This document shows, in pieces, positions 24,801 through 33,158 of a stretch of DNA of 64,000 nucleotides (positions are counted from its first letter, which is position 1; the number at the start of each line of letters is the position of its first letter). The notes beneath the pieces were generated by a model. That model searched no databases. It saw only the letters and a program-made list of their open reading frames with translations, and was not told where the DNA came from. The position numbers and the translations under genes were made by a program. Source of the DNA: Caenorhabditis remanei (lineage: Eukaryota; Nematoda; Chromadorea; Rhabditida; Rhabditidae); NCBI RefSeq assembly GCF_010183535.1, contig NW_026526028.1, positions 1-64,000 on the forward strand, given 5' to 3'.

Positions 24801-27086
24801 AGTGATCGTTTTTCATTTCTTCTGCAGAATCTCAAAAACGATCAGTGATCGTTTTTCATTTCTTCTGCAGAATCTCAAAACGATCAGTGACCGTTTTTCA
24901 TTTCTTCTGCAGAATCTCAAAAACGATCAGTGATCGTTTTTCATTTCTTCTGCAGAATCTCAAAAACGATCAGTGATCGTTTTTCATGTCCACGTTGGAA
25001 TCTCAAAAACGATCAGTGATCGTTTTTCATTCTCTCTGAGAATCTCAAAACGATCAGTGATCGTTTTTTCATGTCCACGTTGGAATCTCAAAACGATCAG
25101 GATCGTTTTTCATTTCTCTGCAGAATCTCAAAAAGATCAGTGATCGTTTTTCATTTCTTCTGCAGAATCTCAAAAACGACTCAGTGATCGTTTTTCATGT
25201 CTCCTGCCGAATCTCAAAAACGATCAGTGATCGTTTTTCATTTCTCTCTGCCGAATCTCAAAACGATCAGTGATCGTTTTTCATTTTCTCCTGCAGAATC
25301 TCAAAACGATCAGTGATCGTTTTTTCATTTCTTCTGCAGAATCTCAAAAAACGATCCAGTGATCGTTTTTCATTTCTTCTGCGAATCTCAAAAACGATAA
25401 GTGATCGTTTTTCATTTATCTGCAGAATCTCAAAACGATCAGTGATCGTTTTCATGTCACGTTGGAATCTCAAAAAGATCAGTGATCGTTTTTCATTTCT
25501 CCTGCAGAATTCAAAACGATCAGTGATCGTTTTTCATTTCTACTGCAGAATCTCAAAACGATCAGTGATCGTTTTTCATTTCTTCTGCAGAATCTCAAAA
25601 ACGATCAGTGATCGTTTTTCATTTCTTCTGCAGAATCTCAAAAACGATCAGTGATCGTTTTTCATTTCTTCTGCAGAATCTCAAAAACGATCAGTGATCG
25701 TTTTCATGTCCACGTTGGAATCTCAAAAACGATCAGTGATCGTTTTTCATTTCTTCTGCAGAATTCAAAAACGATCAGTGATCTTTTTCATTTCTTCTGC
25801 AGAATCTCAAAAACGATCAGTGATCGTTTTTCATTTCTTCTGCAGAATCTCAAAAACGATCAGTGATCGTTTTTCATGTCCACGTTGGAATCTCAAAAAC
25901 GATCAGTGATCGTTTTTCATTTCTTCTGCAGAATCTCAAAAACGATCAGTGATCGTTTTTCATGTCCTTGGAATCTCAAAAACGATCAGTGATCGTTTTT
26001 CATTTCTTCTGCAGAATCTCAAAAACGATCAGTGATCGTTTTTCATTTCTTCTGCAGAATCTCAAAAACGATCAGTGATCGTTTTTCATTTCTTCTGCAG
26101 AATCTCAAAAACGATCAGTGATCGTTTTTCATTTCTTTTGCAGAATCTCAAAAACGATCAGTGATTCCACGTTGGAATCTCAAAAACGATTAGTGATCGT
26201 TTTTCATTTCTCTGCAGAATCTCAAAAACGATCAGTGACCGTTTTTCATTTCTTCTGCAGAATCTCAAAAACGATCAGTGATCGTTTTTCATTTCTTCTG
26301 CAGAATCTCAAAAACGATCAGTGATCGTTTTTCATTTCTTCTGCAGAATCTCAAAAACGATCAGTGATCGTTTTTCATTTCTTCTGCAGAATCTCAAAAA
26401 CGATCAGTGACCGTTTTTCATTCTTCTGCAGAATCTCAAAAACGATCAGTGATTCCACGTTGGAATCTCAAAAACGATCAGTGATCGTTTTTCATTTCTT
26501 CTGCAGAATCTCAAAAACGATCAGTGACCGTTTTTCATTTCTTCTGCAGAATCTCAAAACGATCAGTGATTCCACGTTGGAATCTCAAAAACGATCAGTG
26601 ATCGTTTTTCATTTCTTCTGCAGAATCTCAAAAACGATCAGTGACCGTTTTTCATTTCTTCTGCAGAATCTCAAAAACGATCAGTGATCGTTTTTCATTT
26701 CTTCTGCAGAATCTCAAAAACGATCAGTGACCGTTTTTCATTTCTTCTGCAGAATCTCAAAAACGATCAGTGATCGTTTTTCATTTCTTCTGCAGAATCT
26801 CAAAAACGATCAGTGATTCCACGTTGGAATCTCAAAAACGATCAGTGATCGTTTTTCATTTCTTCTGCAGAATCTCAAAAACGATCAGTGATCGTTTTTC
26901 ATTTCTTCTGCAGAATCTCAAAAACGATCAGTGATCGTTTTTCATTTCTTCTGCAGAATCTCAAAAACGATCAGTGATTCCACGTTGGAATCTCAAAAAC
27001 GATCAGTGATCGTTTTTCATTTCTTCTGCAGAATCTCAAAAACGATCAGTGACCGTTTTTCATTTCTTCTGCAGAATCTCAAAAAC
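18874..27086 (+). repeat. 43-bp satellite array, second forward block
   Basis: Same monomer and orientation as 1-10,431. Most units are regular, but two patches (about 22,340-23,250 and 25,020-25,560) have a much higher density of single-base indels and substitutions. At 26,163, 26,451, 26,568, 26,815 and 26,975 a shortened monomer occurs in which GTGA joins TTCCACGTTGG directly. The array stops at 27,086, where the BEL 5' LTR begins. Confidence 0.96.
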
Positions 27087-27923
27087 TGTTGTGGAATCCA
27101 TTGATTCCACAAGTCGTTTAGTAACAGAAGTAACCCAAACACAGTAATAAATATATATCAGACCAATACCATTCACAGAGCAAAAGCTCTCCCCTTTTAA
27201 ACCCCCCTTTTCAGATTCCCCGTCGTAGCTTTCCCCGGATTCGCCTTCTGCTGTTTCCCTCTCGACTGGTCGACTGCATTCGCGCCCCGTTGAGACATCG
27301 TTTTCTCTGGCGTCTCCTCTCTCTCGCTGTGCGGCCGGAGGGAGTTTCGAAGACGGGCGGTGGACGGATTGCAGCGTTTTTCTTTACCAATGCTTTGTCC
27401 CCTTTTTTAACCTTTTCTTCACCCTTTTTTAGTTTTCCCTCGTCTCCTTAATATGATTTACACCATTTTCGTCCCCTCGCTCAACTAGAAAAGCTCACAA
27501 AGTCCGTCAAAAACGATGGCATTTAAGTCCCCCCTATTTCACTTAGAATTTCACCTATATTCAAAAGACTTCATTATAGCCTTATTGATTAAACATAATA
27601 AATAATATTTCACCCATCCTCCCTGTGTTCTCTCTTCGTGTTATTCAGATTCTCTTCGTTTACTTCAGATTTCTTCATTCCAAAGTTAGGCCTAAAATAC
27701 TTTATAATTACTCCCGCCTCGTCGTTCACACTTCCTCATCTCCATCTTATTCGACTCCTTGTCCTTCTGTCGTCGTCTATTTCTCTTCATTCGCTCCACC
27801 CTGTCGCTTAGTTTCCCCTGTCCTCTCTATTTCTCTCTCACCACACGCTCTCTCGCTAGATGTCTTCCATATCAACGTCGTGTCTCCTAAAGGGTAAATT
27901 TCCTCCCTTTAGTAGCCACAACA
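27087..27923 (+). repeat. BEL element 5' LTR
   Basis: 837 bp, begins TGTTGTGGAATCCATTGATT and ends ACAACA, so TG...CA. The first ~515 bp are nearly identical to the 3' LTR. The rest (from about 27,605) is only loosely similar, although total LTR length is conserved (about 830 bp after removing the nested element). The first ~25 bp contain a small dyad, GTGGAATCCATTGATTCCAC. Confidence 0.85.
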
Positions 27924-27924
27924 T

Positions 27925-27936
27925 TGGTGCATCTCC
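27925..27936 (+). other. BEL element primer-binding site
   Basis: TGGTGCATCTCC, one base after the end of the 5' LTR. The first nine bases are complementary to a tRNA 3' end ...GATGCACCA, which from memory fits nematode tRNA-Gly(GCC). The tRNA identity is inference; the TGG start and position are seen. Confidence 0.6.
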
Positions 27937-27940
27937 ATAA

Positions 27941-30900
27941 CACGAACCCGAAATTATCAGAATCCCAATCAATACAGAATCCCAATCATCATCAGTAGAC
28001 ACGTCAGAGTCCGAATCTGCCTCTGAAACAGAAAACGAATCAGAAGAAGACGAGGTCATCACCACCACATCAGAATCAACAACACAAGAAACCTTCTCAT
28101 TACTCAGTCGCTACGACGACTATTCACCAAACGACGACACGGTAACCATCAATCACATCGTCGAAACGCTACAAAATAAAACATTCAAACCAACTAGACT
28201 AGAATCCACATCATCAGACATAAAATTACCATTCACACTCTTATCCACACCTAACAACAACAAAATCCTAGCGCTGGTAGATACAGGAGCAGCGATCTCC
28301 CTTATCTCTGACAAGACTGCAGAAAGACTCGGACTGAAAGTAGTCCAAACCATCCAACTGTCGTTGACAGGAGTAACAGGGTCATCGTGCGAACCGTGCA
28401 AAATCTATCAGATCAGCTTCGTCGGCGAATCCATCGAATTCCACACCTACGTAGCAGGAATTCCAAATCTAGCAAAAACAATATATCGTACTCCAAAGTT
28501 CTCCAAAAAGGACAAAGAAACTTTAAGAAACTTGAAAATCAACCACAAAACCATTACCCCAGACGAAACCTACAACAACAGTCGAATGGAAATGATACTC
28601 GGTAACGACATCCTTCCTCACTTCATCCGTGGATCCCAACGAATCTGTCTCCCATCCGGTAAATACTTAGAAATCGGACCATTCGCTAATATCACATTCC
28701 CATCCGGTAAACATTGTCCCGTAATGGACCAAAAGATGACTCCAAATGGAACAGCAACTCTAGAAGACCCACATCCACCGTCCGTCAATGTTCTTATGTC
28801 CCAAAAATACGGAACAGATAGTGACGACGAACTGTCCCATCTCATTCTGCAACTTTGGTTGACAGAAAATTGCGGCATCGAATCAGCAACACTGCTAGAA
28901 TCGGAATATCTGTCACAAGAATACTTAATCCAATTGTTCGAAAAGGAGATAGTCGTCGGAGAAGACGGATTCCTATACGTGGCACTCCCGTGGAACGGTA
29001 AACAGGACCGAATGGGAAACAACAAAAACCTCGCCTACAAAAGACTAACTACTCTCATCGAGAAACTAAGAAGGAATCCGGAACTCTTAAAAGCGTACAA
29101 TAAAATTATTGAGGCTCAGCTCGCAGCCGGAATCATCGAAATCGTCACTCCCGAAATGAAACACGACGGCCCGGAATACTTCGCACCGCAAAATGCGGTA
29201 TTCAAAGAAAACTCGACAAACACAAAAGTCCGAATTGTCGGAGATTCGAGTTCGAAGCAACGAGATACACTTTCGTTAAATGAATGTCTCCACGAGGGAC
29301 CGAATCTCCTGAAAACTGCTCCAGGAATCATACTACGCCACCGTACCAAAAAACATCCCACTGTAGGTGATATAGCAAAAGCCTTCCATCAAATCCGATT
29401 ACAGGAAAAAGACAGAAATGTCACCAAGTGGATGTGGATCAGAGACATCAATAAACCACCCTCCGGAGATAACCTGGTAGAGTATAGATTTACCAGGATA
29501 CCTTTCGGAATGAAATGCTCACCATTTCTTTTGGCCGCTACAATTCGGCATTACCTGCTTCTAGCAGCCACCGTTCTCAGCAAGGAAATCCATCAAAACC
29601 TGTACGTCGATAACATTATGGTAACAACAAATGAGCCAGAAGAAATACTCCCAAAAATTCTCGCTGTACAAGAACAGTTCAGAAAAATGGGAATGTACGT
29701 GCGCGAGATAGCGACTAATCACCCACCAACTATGAAACAAATCCCAGAAGCGGACCGAGCCGAATCCCATTTGGTCAAGTTCTTGGGATACGTCTGGAAC
29801 ACAGAGATCGACTCGATCAAAATACTCATTCCAGAGGCTCCAGAAAAGAACATGACAAAGAAAGAAGTGGCTTCCTTTCTAGCCAAACTCTACGATCCCA
29901 TGGGATACACCGCTCCACTACAAGTTCGAATTAAGCGATTTGTACAACTCATCTGGAATGACGGACTTGACTGGAAAGAAAAACTATCCGACAAACTCTA
30001 TACAGAATGGCTAAAGGTCAAAGACCAATATAAACACAGAGCAATCGAAATTCCGAGACAACTCAGAAGCCAGTATACTCCAAATCAGAGACCAGAAATG
30101 GCAGTGTTCTGCGATGCGTCAAGTCACACGTACGGAAATGCAATATACCTGCTATACAAAATGGCGGACGGAACAGTGGAATCCAATCTAATCGGAGCCA
30201 AATCAAAAGTAAGACCCAGTAATGGATCTGAATGGACTATTCCAAGACTAGAAACGCTAGCTGTGGAAATCGGAATGAGACACGCCCAGAGCCTCATCAA
30301 AGAGCTTACAGACGAAGACAAACCAACAAGGTTAGATGTATTTAGTGACTCGACGATCGCACTATCATGGATTCTTACAAAAGAACAAAAAAAGCAATGG
30401 GTGAATAACAGAGTAACCTCCGTGCATAAGATCGAAGCAGAGCTTAGAGCAATTGACATCGATGTATCCTTTCATCACGTTGCATCCGAACAGAATCCTG
30501 CAGATCTTGCCACACGAGGCATGAGTTCAACAGAACTCACAGAATCTCGAATGTGGTTCTACGGACCAGAACTATTAAAAGAAAATAGAGAGAACTGGAA
30601 CACTCAGCTAGAAGGCGAATTACAATACTCGACAGACGAAGAAGATCTCTTTGAAAGAGAACTGAAACCAGCACCAAAGAACAAGAACATCAGACGAAAA
30701 AAGAAGGAAGCATTCACCCAGAATCTCGTCATGGCAGAAGTGGATGTATTTTCGGTATCCTGTCAAAAAATAAAAAACAAGACAGTACCAAACAACTACA
30801 AGTCGTTCGTACCTTACGAGTACACAAACTCCCTCAACTCCCTCACAAATATCATAAACGCCATCCTGAAATTCATCACGAAAACTGGAAAAAACAGGAA

Positions 30901-32485
30901 GCCAAGCCACCCAATCCTCAGTGCATACCAAGAATGCGATAAAATTGAGAATGAAACGGAAAGAGAAGTCCAAAGACGACTAATCGCAAGACTAGCTATC
31001 TTCCAAGAACATTATAACGAAGCCGATAGCAACAACTGGAAATTCAAGGATAACCTGAAACCTTTCCAGTCAAAAGATGGCTTATGGAGAACCCAGAGAC
31101 ACTTCTCTTCACCGAATATCCCTATGGAAACCAGCCAACCCATCCTGATCCATTCTGAGCATAAACTGGCTACACTACTAGCTCAAGAAATCCACGTACA
31201 GAATACACATCTACCGACTCAGTATCTACAAATGGCAATCAGAACCAAATACTGGATCAAAGCTGATGGAAGATTAGCAAGGTCGATCATCTCCAAATGT
31301 GTAGCCTGTAAAAAGGTAAAAGGCCTTCCCTTTCAATACCCATACACAACTACACTCAACAACAACAGAACAGTTCCATCCACCCCCTTCTCTAAAGTAG
31401 GAATCGACTTCTTTGGTCCATTACGGTACAAAGTGTCACAGTTCGATACACAAGAGAAAGCCTACGCTATCGTCTACACATGCCTTACAACAAGATGCAC
31501 ACACCTCGAACTGTGCGCTGACAGCTCAACTAAGAGCTACATCGGAGCCCTCAAAGCCATTTTTGGCCAACGAGGCGTGCCGCGTTATCTCTATTCAGAT
31601 AACGCTCAAACATTCAAACTCGGCCAATCTATTCTCGAGAAAGATATGCGAGACTACTCAGCGGATCCAAACATGATCTGTTTCTTAGCTCAACACGACA
31701 TCAACTTCAAACACATCACACCCCTCGCACCCTGGATGGGTGGAATCTATGAACGAGTAGTGGGAATCGCAAAAAGCCAATTCAGAAAAGTACTGGGAAA
31801 ACTCACCTACACATTCCCAGAACTCCACTACACGCTGAAAAGAGTCGAAGGAGTCATTAACTCACGTCCACTCATCAGGAATCCGTCTGATAAAGACGAC
31901 GTCCCTGTTCTACGTCCGATCGACTTTCTACTCCCATCCGTTCTCATCGACGTTCCAAATGACACCGATAATAATGCCGGAGATCCAAGCTATAATCCAA
32001 CCATATCCACCACAGAATCTGAAACCCGTCAACACCTGATGAAACTAGACGAGACTCTGAACAAGTTATGGAACATCTGGTCATCATCTTATCTTCTACT
32101 TCTTCGTGAAAATGCGAAGAAAACGAACAGATACAGTATCACCCCGCCAAAGGTTGGGCAACTCGTTCTCATAAACGAAGAACTCATCCCAAGACACAGA
32201 TGGCCTCTCGGTCGAATTACAGCCGTAAAAGGCGAACACCCCAATATTCGATCAGTCACGGTGTCTGTAAATGGATCCAGCAAAGAAAGAGCTGTCAACC
32301 AGCTGATTCCATTAGAAATCGAGGACGACACAGACATTCACGCAGAACACACCACCCCCAAGACTCCACAAGACCCAGCCGTCAAGTCGGCAATTTCCGC
32401 ACAGTCCAAACCCACTCGAATCATGCCTTCAAGAAAAGCAAAGGAAGGACTGAAGAACTACGGCAATGACTTGAGTTCCGACTAA
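27941..32485 (+). CDS. BEL/Pao Pol polyprotein (protease, RT, RNase H, integrase) without gag
   Basis: One open frame runs from just after a TAA at 27,938-27,940 to TAA at 32,483-32,485, about 1,514 codons. No ATG occurs in it until 28,586, beyond the protease motif. In order: an acidic Ser/Glu linker; aspartic protease with ALVDTGAAISLIS (about 28,271); reverse transcriptase with FTRIPFGMKCSPFLL and NLYVDNIMV (about 29,600; the usual YVDD reads YVDN here); RNase H with AVFCDASSHTYGNA and VFSDSTIALSWI; an integrase zinc region (HVQNTHLPTQ...CVACKK, about 31,190-31,310); integrase core with VGIDFFGPL, LYSDNAQTFK and PWMGGIYERVVG (D, D, E); and a C-terminal DUF5641-like segment. The pol frame looks undamaged. 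The missing gag and start codon mean it could move only if supplied in trans, or not at all. Confidence 0.92.
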   Translation, partial: HEPEIIRIPINTESQSSSVDTSESESASETENESEEDEVITTTSESTTQETFSLLSRYDDYSPNDDTVTINHIVETLQNKTFKPTRLESTSSDIKLPFTLLSTPNNNKILALVDTGAAISLISDKTAERLGLKVVQTIQLSLTGVTGSSCEPCKIYQISFVGESIEFHTYVAGIPNLAKTIYRTPKFSKKDKETLRNLKINHKTITPDETYNNSRMEMILGNDILPHFIRGSQRICLPSGKYLEIGPFANITFPSGKHCPVMDQKMTPNGTATLEDPHPPSVNVLMSQKYGTDSDDELSHLILQLWLTENCGIESATLLESEYLSQEYLIQLFEKEIVVGEDGFLYVALPWNGKQDRMGNNKNLAYKRLTTLIEKLRRNPELLKAYNKIIEAQLAAGIIEIVTPEMKHDGPEYFAPQNAVFKENSTNTKVRIVGDSSSKQRDTLSLNECLHEGPNLLKTAPGIILRHRTKKHPTVGDIAKAFHQIRLQEKDRNVTKWMWIRDINKPPSGDNLVEYRFTRIPFGMKCSPFLLAATIRHYLLLAATVLSKEIHQNLYVDNIMVTTNEPEEILPKILAVQEQFRKMGMYVREIATNHPPTMKQIPEADRAESHLVKFLGYVWNTEIDSIKILIPEAPEKNMTKKEVASFLAKLYDPMGYTAPLQVRIKRFVQLIWNDGLDWKEKLSDKLYTEWLKVKDQYKHRAIEIPRQLRSQYTPNQRPEMAVFCDASSHTYGNAIYLLYKMADGTVESNLIGAKSKVRPSNGSEWTIPRLETLAVEIGMRHAQSLIKELTDEDKPTRLDVFSDSTIALSWILTKEQKKQWVNNRVTSVHKIEAELRAIDIDVSFHHVASEQNPADLATRGMSSTELTESRMWFYGPELLKENRENWNTQLEGELQYSTDEEDLFERELKPAPKNKNIRRKKKEAFTQNLVMAEVDVFSVSCQKIKNKTVPNNYKSFVPYEYTNSLNSLTNIINAILKFITKTGKNRKPSHPILSAYQECDKIENETEREVQRRLIARLAIFQEHYNEADSNNWKFKDNLKPFQSKDGLWRTQRHFSSPNIPMETSQPILIHSEHKLATLLAQEIHVQNTHLPTQYLQMAIRTKYWIKADGRLARSIISKCVACKKVKGLPFQYPYTTTLNNNRTVPSTPFSKVGIDFFGPLRYKVSQFDTQEKAYAIVYTCLTTRCTHLELCADSSTKSYIGALKAIFGQRGVPRYLYSDNAQTFKLGQSILEKDMRDYSADPNMICFLAQHDINFKHITPLAPWMGGIYERVVGIAKSQFRKVLGKLTYTFPELHYTLKRVEGVINSRPLIRNPSDKDDVPVLRPIDFLLPSVLIDVPNDTDNNAGDPSYNPTISTTESETRQHLMKLDETLNKLWNIWSSSYLLLLRENAKKTNRYSITPPKVGQLVLINEELIPRHRWPLGRITAVKGEHPNIRSVTVSVNGSSKERAVNQLIPLEIEDDTDIHAEHTTPKTPQDPAVKSAISAQSKPTRIMPSRKAKEGLKNYGNDLSSD

Positions 32486-32506
32486 GTACCTTCCTCGGAA
32501 TTTCGC

Positions 32507-32518
32507 CCGGGGGGGGAG
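32507..32518 (+). other. BEL polypurine tract
   Basis: A G-run ending in AG (CCCGGGGGGGGAG context) directly before the TGTTGTGG start of the 3' LTR. This is the expected position of the plus-strand primer for reverse transcription. Confidence 0.8.
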
Positions 32519-32912
32519 TGTTGTGGAATCCATTGATTCCACAAGTCGTTTAGTAACAGAAGTAACCCAAACACAGTAATGAATATATATCAGACCAATA
32601 CCATTCACAGAGCAAAAGCTCTCCCCTTTTAAACCCCCCTTTTCAGATTCCCCGTCGTAGCTTTCCCCGGATTCGCCTTCTGCTGTTTCCCTCTCGACTG
32701 GTCGACTGCATTCGCGCCCCGTTGAGACATCGTTTTCTCTGGCGTCTCCTCTCTCTCGCTGTGCGGCCGGAGGGAGTTTCGAAGACGGGCGGTGGACGTT
32801 TTTGCAGCGTTTTTCTTTACCAATGCTTTGTCCCCTTTTTTTTAACCTTTTCTTCACCCTTTTTTAGTTTTCCCTCGTCTCCTCAATATGATTTACACCA
32901 TTTTCGTCCCTC
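32519..32912 (+). repeat. BEL element 3' LTR, first part
   Basis: Starts TGTTGTGGAATCC like the 5' LTR and differs from it at only a few positions over ~394 bp. It is interrupted after CGTCCCTC by the nested element. It continues at 36,371 with CCTCGCTCAACTAG, which in the uninterrupted 5' LTR directly follows (27,475-27,490). Confidence 0.92.
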
Positions 32913-33158
32913 AGTTATCTATTTCTATCTCTTAGGACAGAAACAGACTTTGAGAACTAAGAACACACTAAACTCACAACAAATACCTTTTATTGAGTTT
33001 CGCAAAAACGAGAACTTAGAACTGATTTAATCATTCAAGAAGAGTTCATATTTGACCTTTTGACGTGGCTTGGGTCATCCGGATTCCACGTTCCTTCTCT
33101 CCTTTGATTTCTTCTCTTCCAATGGGTTTCGTGGCTGAAGAACCTAGGCGAAGCCACT
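32913..33158 (-). repeat. Nested element 3' LTR
   Basis: 246 bp, AGTTATCTATTTC...CGAAGCCACT on the plus strand, so on the element's own strand it begins AGTGGC and ends AACT. It matches the copy at 36,125-36,370. The Gag-protease frame ends inside it at 33,035. Confidence 0.93.

Noticed and set aside
1..27086. Many small open frames (ESQKRSVIVFHFFCRISK-type) in the 43-bp arrays
   Set aside because: They are translations of the satellite in successive frames and break whenever a one-base indel occurs; no independent coding signal.
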